Shown here: positions 37,330-46,139 of the stretch, one piece after another | How the letters are laid out: every line of letters begins with the position of its first letter | Numbering within the stretch: the stretch's first letter is position 1 | From: Celeribacter ethanolicus | Lineage (GTDB): Bacteria; Pseudomonadota; Alphaproteobacteria; Rhodobacterales; Rhodobacteraceae | Assembly (NCBI RefSeq): GCF_001550095.1 | Contig: NZ_LRUC01000045.1 | Location: 105,673-169,672, forward strand | Direction: 5' to 3' | DNA length: 64,000 nt | The notes under the pieces: model-generated | Database searches by the model: none | Told to the model about the DNA's origin: nothing | The model's input: the letters and a program-made list of their open reading frames with translations, nothing else | Made by a program: the position numbers and the translations under genes

Positions 37330-37617
37330 CTGCATGCTCCTCCCGAACGAAGAGCCGCCTCGGGCCATTGGCCCCCAAAGAGCTTCGTCATTGTGCGTTT
37401 CCTTTTGTCTTATGGGTTTTCCCACTTTGTCGACCTTAGTATGCGAACCCTCAAGCCTCTGTCGGTGAGTTTGTCACACAGGCAGCGATCACAGGGCCGT
37501 GAATGGTCCCATTCCCGTCCTATCGGCCATAGATCAAAGCCCCCGGCTCGACTTATCCCTATGCTTGACGTCATCAAACGCCCGTTATGAAATACCTTTG
37601 GGAGTGTTCTAAACATC
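37330..37617. promoter_or_regulatory. Divergent region between the sulfur operon and the Na/Pi transporter, with a palindrome
   Basis: GAATGGTCCCATTC at 37501-37514 is a perfect palindrome of 6-bp arms around TC and is the best operator candidate. CTTGACGTCATCAA at about 37565-37578 resembles half of the MarR operators at 30.4 kb but is not symmetric. Promoters for both directions should be in these 288 bases. Confidence 0.4.
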
Positions 37618-39231
37618 ATGTTCGCAGATATCGTAAACGCACTCGGCGGTGTCGGGCTTTTCCTGTTCGGCATGATCTGGCTCACCGAAGGACTTCGCGA
37701 ACTCGGGGGTCCGGCGCTGCGCCATGCGCTGGCGCATTTCACCCGCACGCCGCTGAGCGGGGCCGCGACCGGTGCGGTGACCACGGCGTTGATCCAGTCC
37801 TCAAGCGCCACCACCGTGACCGCCGTGGGCTTTGTCAGCGCCGGGCTTTTGACCTTTCCGCAGGCGCTTGGCATCATCTTCGGCGCCAATATCGGCACCA
37901 CCATCACGGGTTGGATCACCGCCGTTCTGGGTTTCAAGATGGATTTGGGGCAGATCACCCTGCCCCTCGTGTTTCTCGGCGCATTGGCGCGGATGTTCGG
38001 CGGGCCGAGGCTCAAATTCGCCGGCCTGGCGCTCGCTGGCTTTGCGCTTCTGTTCCTCGGTATCGACGTGATGAAATCGAGCCTCAGCGGTTTCGAAGGG
38101 CTGATCACACCCGAGGATTTTCCACGCGACACAATCTTCGGACGCCTCGCCCTGATTGGCATCGGCATGGCCATCACCATCGTCACGCAATCCTCAAGTG
38201 CGGGTGTCGCCACGGCGCTTGCCGTGCTGGGCGCCGGTGCGATCAACCTGCCACAGGCTCTGGCGCTGGTGATCGGCATGGATGTCGGCACCACCGTGAC
38301 CGCAGCGCTCGCCACCTTGGGCGGTTCCACGGCGGCGCGGCGCACCGGGTTGTCGCATGTGATCTACAACCTGCTGACCGCGACCATGGCGTTTTTCCTG
38401 CTCACACCTTATAGCACGCTGATCGCCCTGCCCTCCGTGCCCGTCGATCCGCAGATCGCGCTCGTGGCCTTTCACACCGGATTCAACCTTCTGGGCGTGC
38501 TGCTGATCCTGCCCTTCACCACACCTTTCGCGCGGCTGGTGACATGGATCGTGCGCGACCGCAGCACGGTGCTGACCGGCGCTCTGGGCAAGGAATTGCT
38601 GGCCGATCCGAACCTCGCCTACGATGCCGCCGCCACGACCCTCGACATGCTGGCGCGGGCGCATTTCACCTGTCTGTCCCGCCGCATCCTGCATCCGGAG
38701 ATGAGCCGCGACGAGGCCGCCCATCTGCGCCAATTGCGCGAGGCGATCACCGAGCTGCGCGCCTATGTCGAAGGGATTGCCGCCACCGATGATCCGGCCC
38801 GCATCGCGCAACGCGCCACGATCCTGCATGTGCTCGACCACCTGAGCCGGTTGCAGTTCCGCTGCACCCAGGACAGTCGCATCGCAGCCCTGGCGCGGGA
38901 TCGCCGCCTCAGCCGTCTGGCCCGGGTGCTGGCGCTATGCGTGGCGCAAACCGGCAGAGATGAAGGCCTCAGCGCCTCGGAAAGCCGGTTCAAACGCCTG
39001 CGCCATCTGATGCAGGATCAGCGGGAAATTTTCCGCCTCCATACGATGGAGCAAACGCCCGGACGGGGCCTCTCCGCCGAGGAGATGGGGCTCCGGCTCG
39101 ACGCGATGCGCTGGCTCCTCCGGGTGAGTTATCACCTCTGGCGGATCACCTTCCACATGCTGAAACTGCAACAAGGCCGCGCCCCCGCCTCGCCGCAACG
39201 GGAGGCGGCGATGGACGTTCTCACCGACTGA
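37618..39231 (+). CDS. Na+/phosphate cotransporter (NptA family) with PhoU-like C-terminal domain
   Basis: 537 residues. Two inverted Na/Pi repeats each carry the QSSS motif: TALIQSSSATTVTAVGFVSA near residue 60 and IVTQSSSAGVATALAVLGAG near residue 190; FGANIGTTITGWITAVLGFK and IGMDVGTTVTAALATLGGS are the companion motifs. After about residue 320 a cytosolic helical PhoU-like domain follows. Imports phosphate with sodium. Divergent from the sulfur operon; no functional link is evident. Confidence 0.92.
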   Translation: MFADIVNALGGVGLFLFGMIWLTEGLRELGGPALRHALAHFTRTPLSGAATGAVTTALIQSSSATTVTAVGFVSAGLLTFPQALGIIFGANIGTTITGWITAVLGFKMDLGQITLPLVFLGALARMFGGPRLKFAGLALAGFALLFLGIDVMKSSLSGFEGLITPEDFPRDTIFGRLALIGIGMAITIVTQSSSAGVATALAVLGAGAINLPQALALVIGMDVGTTVTAALATLGGSTAARRTGLSHVIYNLLTATMAFFLLTPYSTLIALPSVPVDPQIALVAFHTGFNLLGVLLILPFTTPFARLVTWIVRDRSTVLTGALGKELLADPNLAYDAAATTLDMLARAHFTCLSRRILHPEMSRDEAAHLRQLREAITELRAYVEGIAATDDPARIAQRATILHVLDHLSRLQFRCTQDSRIAALARDRRLSRLARVLALCVAQTGRDEGLSASESRFKRLRHLMQDQREIFRLHTMEQTPGRGLSAEEMGLRLDAMRWLLRVSYHLWRITFHMLKLQQGRAPASPQREAAMDVLTD

Positions 39232-39249
39232 CGCCTGATCGTTTGGGGC

Positions 39250-40371
39250 TTATTCGCCCTGCGCGTCGGCGCGGGATTTCCCGGCCACATCCATCGCGAG
39301 CGTCGCCGCCATGAATTTATCGAGGTCGCCGTCGAGCACGCCCTGAGTGTCCGAGGTCTCGTAATTGGTGCGCAGGTCTTTCACCATCTGGTAGGGCTGA
39401 AGCACATAGGAGCGGATCTGGTTGCCCCAGCCCGCCGAGCCTTTGTTTTCATGCGCCTCGTTGATCGCCGCCGAGCGTTTCTCAAGCTCCAGTTGATAGA
39501 GCCGGGATTTCAGCGCTTTCATGGCGATGTCGCGGTTCTGGTGCTGCGACTTCTCGGAGGAGGTCACCACGATGCCGGTCGGATGGTGGGTGATCCGCAC
39601 CGCCGAGTCCGTCGTGTTGACGTGCTGACCGCCCGCGCCTGAGGAGCGATAGGTGTCGATGCGGATGTCGGCGGGGTTCACCTCGATCTCGATATTGTCG
39701 TCGACCACCGGATAGACCCAGACCGAGGCAAACGACGTCTCGCGCGTGCCCTTGCCGAAGGGCGAAATACGCACCAGACGGTGCACGCCGCTCTCGGACT
39801 TGAGCCAGCCATAGGCGTTGGGCCCGGAGATTTTATAGCCACAGGATTTGATCCCGGCCTCGGCCCCGGCTTCCTCGAACTGAAGCTCGACGGTGTAGCC
39901 TTTCTTCTCCGCCCAACGCACATACATGCGTTGCAGCATCGAGGCCCAGTCGCAGGCCTCCGTGCCACCCGCACCGGCGTTGATCTCGAGGAAGGTGTCG
40001 TTGCCGTCGGCCTCGCCATCGAGCAGAGCCTCAAGCTCCTTCTCAGCGGCGGTCTCGGCCAGCGCCTTCAAAGCATTCTCGGCATCCGCGACGACTTCCT
40101 CGTCCTCTTCCATCTCGCCCAGTTCGATGAGCTCGATATTGTCGGTCATCTCCGTCTCGATCGAGGTCGCGGTCTTGACCGCATCCATCAACATCTGACG
40201 GTCGCGCATGAGCTTCTGCGCCCGCGCCGGATCGTCCCACAGCGTCGGGTCCTCGATCATGGCGTTGAATTCTTCGAGCCGGTGCGGCGCGGTCTCCCAA
40301 TCCATCCGCTGCTTGAGCAACGCCACGGATTTCTCGATCTTGGCCACGGTATTCTGGATTTCAGCGCGCAC
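39250..40371 (-). CDS. prfB: Peptide chain release factor 2
   Basis: 373 residues from the GTG at 40371 ([20 protein letters not shown]), the family's usual start, preceded by AGGTGA; the frame is open to 40431. The GGQ motif [17 protein letters not shown] and the stop-recognition SPF in [10 protein letters not shown] mark RF2, which reads UGA and UAA. There is no in-frame UGA near codon 25, so the programmed frameshift of enteric prfB is absent. Confidence 0.96.
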   Translation of the reverse strand: MRAEIQNTVAKIEKSVALLKQRMDWETAPHRLEEFNAMIEDPTLWDDPARAQKLMRDRQMLMDAVKTATSIETEMTDNIELIELGEMEEDEEVVADAENALKALAETAAEKELEALLDGEADGNDTFLEINAGAGGTEACDWASMLQRMYVRWAEKKGYTVELQFEEAGAEAGIKSCGYKISGPNAYGWLKSESGVHRLVRISPFGKGTRETSFASVWVYPVVDDNIEIEVNPADIRIDTYRSSGAGGQHVNTTDSAVRITHHPTGIVVTSSEKSQHQNRDIAMKALKSRLYQLELEKRSAAINEAHENKGSAGWGNQIRSYVLQPYQMVKDLRTNYETSDTQGVLDGDLDKFMAATLAMDVAGKSRADAQGE

Positions 40372-40463
40372 GGGTTCACCTGTCGGTCTTCGAAAGTTTG
40401 CAGAGAGATACGCGGCAAACGGTCGAGACACAAGACCCGGACAAAGCCCGGCGCGATCACAGA

Positions 40464-41225
40464 TTACTCAAAAACGGCTCTTCCCGCACGCTCGTGCTTT
40501 TTCAACCCCTTCTCGATCCAGTTCAGCGCGAATTGCGCCGGTCCCCGGATCCCCGCCTGCGGCGCATCCGGGCGGTCCTCCTGGACATGGGCATTCTGCA
40601 TCAGGCTTTCCATCACATGACGGGCGCGCTTGAGCTGGTCCACCGTCAGGCGCGGCGGCGTGTTGTGACTGACATCCGACAGCACGGTCTTGTGCACCGC
40701 CGAGGCAAGGCTCCAGACCGTCTGATAACGTAGCCCCTCCAGCATCGGATCTGCCGCGATCCGCGCGATGCAGTCGATCAGCGCCTCGAAACTGTCGATG
40801 TCGCGCCGCTCGCGCAGCATCTCGGCGGCGACGAAAATCTCTTCCGGTTCGGCACCGGGGCGCAAGCCCTCGCGCACCGGCGACAGATCGCCCAACTCAC
40901 GTGCCCGGTGATGAACCTGCTGGCGAACCGCGTGAAGCACATCCGCCCCGGCATTCGCATCGAAATCGTTGTACAAGCTGGTCAGCCGCGTGTTTTCCGC
41001 TTCCAGTTCCTCGACCTGCGCCTGGGTGGTTTCGAGCTTTTCCTTGACCTCCCGCAGCTTGATCTCGAACTCGCCGATCTTGGCGCTTTCGACGTTGCGT
41101 GTCAGAGCTTCGAGTTTTTCAGGATGGCGGATCAGCCAGATCACAACCCCGCCGAGCAAGAGCACCCAGAGCGGTACATATTCGGTGAAAAGTTTCAGGT
41201 ATTGAAAAAAGACGTCGTTTTCCAT
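40464..41225 (-). CDS. Membrane-anchored coiled-coil protein, function unknown
   Basis: 253 residues from the ATG at 41225 (seven residues shorter than the longest frame). One N-terminal membrane helix ([17 protein letters not shown]) is followed by a basic turn and a coiled coil at about residues 40-85 ([20 protein letters not shown]). The soluble C-terminal half has no recognisable enzyme motif. It lies between the PBP1A gene and prfB on the same strand, so it may be cotranscribed with cell-wall genes. No function is assigned. Confidence 0.8.
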   Translation of the reverse strand: MENDVFFQYLKLFTEYVPLWVLLLGGVVIWLIRHPEKLEALTRNVESAKIGEFEIKLREVKEKLETTQAQVEELEAENTRLTSLYNDFDANAGADVLHAVRQQVHHRARELGDLSPVREGLRPGAEPEEIFVAAEMLRERRDIDSFEALIDCIARIAADPMLEGLRYQTVWSLASAVHKTVLSDVSHNTPPRLTVDQLKRARHVMESLMQNAHVQEDRPDAPQAGIRGPAQFALNWIEKGLKKHERAGRAVFE

Positions 41226-41293
41226 GGCAGGCCTCAAGGCATTCAATCAATGCCCCGAGGATAGCACAGAATCGCAGCCTGACCTAACCCGCT

Positions 41294-43807
41294 CTAATAC
41301 AGCCCGCCCGACGACAGAGAGTTGATCGTCGCTTTCTCCGGCACGGTGATCGTCCGGCCGGTCGAGGTCTGGACCTCGCGCGTGCCGTCTTCGCTGTCGC
41401 GCTCGCCTGCCGAGAACAGCGGCAGATCGGCGCCCATGGCGAAACCGCCGTCATACATCAGGCCGAAGATCGGTTCTTCGCCGTCACGGAAATACTCCGC
41501 CACCACGTTCGGCCCCGAAGCGCTGTCGGAGAGGCGCGCGCCGGTGAACCGGTCGATCTTGATGAAATGCCCCCCCGGCGGGACCTTGAACTTGCCCCCG
41601 CCGTATTTCTTGACGGCTTCCTGCATGAAGCTGTTGAACACCGGGCCGCAATAACCGCCGCCCGAAGCCCCGCGCATCGCCCGCGGCGTGTCGTAGCCGA
41701 TGTAGCAGCCGGCCACGATGTTCGAGGTGAAGCCGATGAACCACGCATCCTTGCCGTCGTTCGTCGTCCCGGTCTTGCCCGCCACCGGCACCGGAAGGTT
41801 GACCCGGCCCGCCGCCGTGCCGCGCTGCACCACGCCCTGCATCATCGAGGTGAGCTGATAGGCGGTGATGGCGTTGATCATGCGTTCGCGGTTCGACACG
41901 ATCTTCGGCGCGACGCCGGGATCGAGCGAAGCCATGTCGCAATCCTCGCAGATCCGCGCGTCGTGGCGGTAAATCGTCCGGCCGTAACGGTCCTGCACCC
42001 GGTCGACCAGCGTCGGCTCGACCCGCTCGCCGCCATTGGCGAACATCGCATAGGCCGAAACCATCTTGAACACGGTGGTTTCTTCGGCGCCCAGAGCGGA
42101 GGCAAGGTATTGCCCCATGTGATCGTAGACCCCGAAGCGTTCGGCATAACGCGCCACCGTGTCCATGCCGACCTCTTGCGCGAGACGGATGGTCATCAGG
42201 TTCCGCGATTGCTCGATCCCGGTTCTGAGCGGGGTCGGGCCGTAGAATTTGTTCGACGCGTTCTTGGGCCGCCAGACGCCCTGTGGCGTGTTCACCTCGA
42301 TGGGCGCGTCGACGATGATCGTCGCGGGGGTAAAGCCGCTGTCGAGCGCTGCCGCATAGACGAAGGGCTTGAACGAAGAGCCCGGCTGGCGCGTCGCCTG
42401 GGTGGCGCGGTTGAACACGGAGTGCTCATAGGAGAACCCGCCCTGCATCGCGATCACGCGGCCCGTGTTGACGTCCATCGCCACGAAGGCGCCCTCGACC
42501 TCCGGCACCTGCCGCAGGCTCCAGCGGATCAGATCGCCTTCGCCATCGTTGCCCGTGGTCATACGCCGGATGTGCACCACATCGCCCCGGGTGAAATTGT
42601 CCCGGAAACTGCCCTTGATCCACTTGATGTCCTCGCGTGGCACGGTGACCTCGCCGATCCCGTCCTCGACCATGACCGTCATGGAGGCATCGCCGATCTC
42701 GTTCACCGCCCCCACATACCATGTGCCATCGAGCGAGATGTCCCGCGCCACCTGAAGTGCGCCAAGCGCCGCCTGCCATGCGTCCGTGTCGAGCGTGGCG
42801 GGGTCGATGGTTTTGCCCGTGCCGTGCCAGCTCCCGCGCGAGCGGTCGAGCTCTTCGAGACGGCGTTGCAGCGAATGCGCCGCCACCGTCTGCATCTCCG
42901 GGTCCATGGTGGCGCGGATCGACAGGCCCCCTTCGAAGAATTCCTCTTCGCCGAAGTCTTTCGACAACTGACGGCGGATCTCGTCGGTGAAATAATCCCG
43001 CGGCGGCAGGCTTTCGCGATAGGACGGGTAATCGCCAGTCTGCACCGTTTTGATCGGCTTGGCCCGCGCGGTTTCGTAGTCTTCCTGGCTCAGGTAGCCG
43101 TTTTCATACATCTCGCGCAGCACATAGTTGCGCCGTTCCAGCGCGCCGTCATAGTTCTTCGCCGGGTTGTAGGAATAGGGTGCCTTCGGGTGGATCGCGA
43201 GGAAGGCCGCCTCTTCCGGCGCCAGCTCGGAGAGCGATTTGTTGAAATAGCTCTGCGCCGCCGCCGTCACCCCGAAAGAGCGCACGCCGAGGTCGATCTC
43301 GTTGAGATACAGCCCGAGGATCTGGTCCTTGGTCAGGGTCTGTTCCAGACGGGTGGCCAGGATCAGCTCCTTGATCTTGCGTTCCGCAGACCGCGATCCG
43401 TCGAGAAGGAAGTTCTTCATCACCTGCTGGGTGATGGTGGACGCACCACGAAGCGGCCCGCCCCTGGCCGCCGTCAGCGCCGCCGAGGCCATGCCGCGCA
43501 GGTCATAACCGTGGTGTTTGTAGAAATTCTTGTCCTCCGCCGAGATGAAGGCGTTCTTCACCAGATCGGGGATTTCCTCCGGCGGGGTATAGAGGCGGCG
43601 TTCCTTGGCGAACTCGTCGATGATCCGGCCCTCGCCCGAATAGATGCGGGAGATCGTCGGCGGCTGATACTGCGCCAGCGCCTCGTGGTTCGGCAGATCG
43701 CGCCCGTACATCCAGAAGATGCCACCGATGACGATGGCCACAAGGAACAGCCCCGTGGTGATCCACGAAAAAATCGTCCCGAAGAAAGAAAGGATGAATC
43801 TGAGCAC
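41294..43807 (-). CDS. mrcA: Penicillin-binding protein 1A (bifunctional transglycosylase/transpeptidase)
   Basis: 837 residues from the GTG at 43807 (VLRFILSFFGTIFSWITTGL), which follows GCAGGAAA; an ATG at 43906 would add 33 atypical residues. One membrane anchor, then the GT51 glycosyltransferase with ISAEDKNFYKHHGYD and GASTITQQVMKNFLL, an OB-like insertion, and the transpeptidase with catalytic Ser in RQPGSSFKPFVYAAAL, SRNLM and KTGTT (VAGKTGTTNDGKDAWFIG). Builds and cross-links peptidoglycan in the periplasm. Same strand as the amidase upstream. Confidence 0.96.
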   Translation of the reverse strand: MLRFILSFFGTIFSWITTGLFLVAIVIGGIFWMYGRDLPNHEALAQYQPPTISRIYSGEGRIIDEFAKERRLYTPPEEIPDLVKNAFISAEDKNFYKHHGYDLRGMASAALTAARGGPLRGASTITQQVMKNFLLDGSRSAERKIKELILATRLEQTLTKDQILGLYLNEIDLGVRSFGVTAAAQSYFNKSLSELAPEEAAFLAIHPKAPYSYNPAKNYDGALERRNYVLREMYENGYLSQEDYETARAKPIKTVQTGDYPSYRESLPPRDYFTDEIRRQLSKDFGEEEFFEGGLSIRATMDPEMQTVAAHSLQRRLEELDRSRGSWHGTGKTIDPATLDTDAWQAALGALQVARDISLDGTWYVGAVNEIGDASMTVMVEDGIGEVTVPREDIKWIKGSFRDNFTRGDVVHIRRMTTGNDGEGDLIRWSLRQVPEVEGAFVAMDVNTGRVIAMQGGFSYEHSVFNRATQATRQPGSSFKPFVYAAALDSGFTPATIIVDAPIEVNTPQGVWRPKNASNKFYGPTPLRTGIEQSRNLMTIRLAQEVGMDTVARYAERFGVYDHMGQYLASALGAEETTVFKMVSAYAMFANGGERVEPTLVDRVQDRYGRTIYRHDARICEDCDMASLDPGVAPKIVSNRERMINAITAYQLTSMMQGVVQRGTAAGRVNLPVPVAGKTGTTNDGKDAWFIGFTSNIVAGCYIGYDTPRAMRGASGGGYCGPVFNSFMQEAVKKYGGGKFKVPPGGHFIKIDRFTGARLSDSASGPNVVAEYFRDGEEPIFGLMYDGGFAMGADLPLFSAGERDSEDGTREVQTSTGRTITVPEKATINSLSSGGLY

Positions 43808-44016
43808 TGAGGTTTCCTGCAATCGTTCCCACACCCGTGCGCCCGGCTGACTCGCGTCCCCGGCACATACCTGCCCCTCCTTATACAGGGTCGACGCGAT
43901 GGTCAAAACATCCCCGGCCGGATCGCGCGCAATTGTGAGCAGAAAGACGCCGCCCGTGAACGGCGCCGCTTGCCGCCCCCTTGCCGCCCTGTGCGCACGG
44001 GCCTATGTCCGGGGGC

Positions 44017-44625
44017 ATGAAACCCGAAGACATCCTTCCCACCTATGAACGTCAGGCCCGCGCTTTCGATCTGGCGCGCGCGAAGACCCTGTTTGAGCGG
44101 CCCTGGCTCGACCGGATGCTGGGTTACACCCCCCAGACCGGCGGCAAGCGCCATGTGCTCGATCTCGGCTGCGGGTCGGGGCGCCCGATTGCGCAATATC
44201 TCTCGGACCGGCGCTGTGAAGTGACCGGGGTGGACGGGGCCGCCGCCATGGTGGCGCTGTTTCAGCAGAACCTGCCGAAGGCCCGGGCGATCCGGGCCGA
44301 CATGCGCGGGCTCGATCTGGGCGAGAGCTTCGATGCGGTGATCGCATGGGACAGTTTCTTTCATCTCGCAGCCGAAGATCAGCGCACCATGTTTGCCACC
44401 TTCGCCCGGCACCTGACCCCGCGCGGCACATTGCTGTTCACCACCGGTCCCGACGCGGGCGAGGCAATCGGCAGCGTCGAACACGAGACCGTCTATCACG
44501 CGTCCCTGTCTCCCGACGAGTACCGCCGTCTGATGGCCGATCAGGGGATCGAGGTCATCGCCTTCACCCCCGAAGACCCCGGTTGCACCGGGCATTCGGT
44601 CTGGCTGGCGCGGAAAACCGGCTAG
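44017..44625 (+). CDS. Class I SAM-dependent methyltransferase
   Basis: 202 residues from the ATG at 44017. SAM motif I VLDLGCGSGRPIAQYL near residue 47, acidic VTGVDGAAAMVALF, then FDAVIAWDSFFHLAAED and HLTPRGTLLFTTG. Substrate unknown. It stands opposite to the flanking cell-wall genes in a block (44.0-46.0 kb) that separates PBP1A from the amidase and looks like an accessory insertion. Confidence 0.82.
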   Translation: MKPEDILPTYERQARAFDLARAKTLFERPWLDRMLGYTPQTGGKRHVLDLGCGSGRPIAQYLSDRRCEVTGVDGAAAMVALFQQNLPKARAIRADMRGLDLGESFDAVIAWDSFFHLAAEDQRTMFATFARHLTPRGTLLFTTGPDAGEAIGSVEHETVYHASLSPDEYRRLMADQGIEVIAFTPEDPGCTGHSVWLARKTG

Positions 44626-45403
44626 AGGACACGGAAACGCCGCGCAGGTTTGCCGGCTCCTTCTTGCCCTATCCCCAAGGTTGAATATTTTCCCTGTCTG
44701 CGATGGTGGTTCCAAACGCCCTTGGGGCGGAAAATCTGACGGAGCTGACCTGCCCGACACAGGCGGAAAAGTTTACCGCAGCAAACTGTACCGCGCTCAG
44801 AATTGCGGTGTCTTACGAGGATTTCGCCGGGTATATCGCGCGCTGCGCCAGTATCCCCCCACCAAACGCCGCTGGCTTTTCTGGAACATGGGCGGTGTAA
44901 AGGGCCGCTGGGCCTGCCCGGAGACCCGCTGAAATATAGCGCCGCCGAAGCCGTGATCCTCACAACGCGTGACTACCAGTTCTTCGACTTTTACCAGAGC
45001 CTGCTCAATTTCATGGAACAGTACTGGCACGTGAAATTGGACGCAGAGAATATCCTGATCGAAAGCCAAATGACGCGGCTTCACAATGTCGGCTGCATGA
45101 TCGGCGCGGTCTATTATCAGCACCCGGAACTGAACGCCGCACCAGAAGAGCAAATACCTCGATTAAAGCTCACGCCTTTGACCAGAGACATCAGACAAAG
45201 GCGAGGCATGTGAAACGCTTATATCTCGTACTGCGTTCCGCCAAAAGCTGTGTCTCGGGTTTTGGCGGAACACTTTAAGCCGCGATGCGTTGCCAAGCGT
45301 GTCCCGCTGTTTCTCTCTTGCGTCGCTGTCGGCATCTCTTTAGGGAGGTTTTGTTATGTTATCACGTATCAAAATCTGTCACCAAGACCAAGGAAAGACC
45401 CCA
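44626..45403. other. Region with a possibly frameshifted hypothetical gene
   Basis: No intact gene is convincing. Two plus-strand frames look protein-like in succession: 44703-44900 (MVVPNALGAENLTELTCPTQ, then SYEDFAGYIARCASIPPPNA) and, in another frame, about 44900-45213 (DYQFFDFYQSLLNFMEQYWH, GCMIGAVYYQHPEL). Treating the T before AAAGGG near 44899 as an extra base would join them into about 170 residues. Base composition is less GC-rich than the neighbours. Beyond 45213 only the zinT leader is seen. Confidence 0.35.
45353..45370. promoter_or_regulatory. Possible Zur-type site upstream of zinT
   Basis: GTTATGTTATCACGTATC matches its own reverse complement at 12 of 18 positions, and its TGTTAT half resembles Zur boxes. 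It ends 33 bases before the chosen zinT start. It overlaps an alternative ATG at 45356 that has its own GGGAGG, so either the long start or the operator may be accidental. Confidence 0.3.
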
Positions 45404-46045
45404 ATGCACAAGACCACCATCGCTCTGGCCTTTGCGAGCACCCTGTCGGCAGCCCTGTCCTTCGCCCCGGCTCAAGCCCACGATCACAGCGCCCACGCGC
45501 ATGATCACGACGAACAGATCTACAACGGCTATTTCGAAGACGCTCAGGTCGAGGATCGCCCGCTGTCCGACTGGGCCGGCGACTGGCAATCCGTCTATCC
45601 GCTGCTGACCGAGGGCAAACTCGATGCGGTCATGGCCCATAAGGCCGAGCATGGCGACAAGAGTGCCGCAGAGTACACCGCCTATTACACCACGGGCTAT
45701 GCCACCGATGTGGACAAGATCGAGATCGACGGCGACACCGTGACCTTCCATCGCGGCGCTTCCGCCCCCCATGCGCAATATGAAAGCGACGGCTACGAGA
45801 TCCTGACCTATTCCAAGGGCAATCGCGGCGTGCGCTTCATCTTTGAAAAGATCGCGGGCGATGCGGAAGCGCCGCAGTATATCCAGTTCAGCGACCACCG
45901 GATTTTCCCGTCAAAGGCCGATCACTATCACCTCTACTGGGGCAACGACCGCGCCGCCGTGCTCGAAGAGTTGACCAACTGGCCGACCTATTACCCGGCC
46001 GATCTGAGCGCCGCGCAGGTCGCAAAGGACATGATGGCGCATTGA
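45404..46045 (+). CDS. zinT: ZinT/YodA-family periplasmic zinc-binding protein
   Basis: 213 residues from the ATG at 45404, where a clear signal peptide begins (MHKTTIALAFASTLSAALSF, cleavage near AQA-HD). An earlier ATG at 45356 with GGGAGG would add 16 residues. The His/Asp-rich start of the mature protein (HDHSAHAHDHDEQIYNGYFE) binds metal, and the lipocalin-like domain shows LSDWAGDWQSVYPLL and QFSDHRIFPSKADHYHLYWG. Binds Zn or Cd and helps zinc uptake under shortage. Ends before a hairpin shared with the convergent amidase gene. Confidence 0.92.
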   Translation: MHKTTIALAFASTLSAALSFAPAQAHDHSAHAHDHDEQIYNGYFEDAQVEDRPLSDWAGDWQSVYPLLTEGKLDAVMAHKAEHGDKSAAEYTAYYTTGYATDVDKIEIDGDTVTFHRGASAPHAQYESDGYEILTYSKGNRGVRFIFEKIAGDAEAPQYIQFSDHRIFPSKADHYHLYWGNDRAAVLEELTNWPTYYPADLSAAQVAKDMMAH

Positions 46046-46109
46046 GCGCCGTCGCACAGCCGGACAGGGATCGGTTCTGATGTCACCGGTATGATCGCCC
46101 TGTCCCCGT

Positions 46110-46139
46110 CCCGGAGGTTCCCTGTGCCTCCGGGGCATT
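46110..46139. terminator. Hairpin between convergent zinT and amidase genes
   Basis: CCCGGAGG (46110-46117) pairs with CCTCCGGG (46127-46134), nine-base loop, followed by GCATTTATTT. Good stem, weak U-tract; placed right between convergent genes. Confidence 0.55.

Noticed and set aside
37565..37578. CTTGACGTCATCAA as a third MarR operator
   Set aside because: Only part of the palindrome matches the two copies at 30.4 kb, and the site lies in front of an unrelated transporter.
40300..40371. Programmed frameshift in prfB
   Set aside because: The reading frame is continuous from the GTG start, with no in-frame UGA or slippery CUU-UGA context.
41567..43810. A 747-codon open frame opposite the PBP1A gene
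   Set aside because: Antisense shadow of a confidently identified gene.
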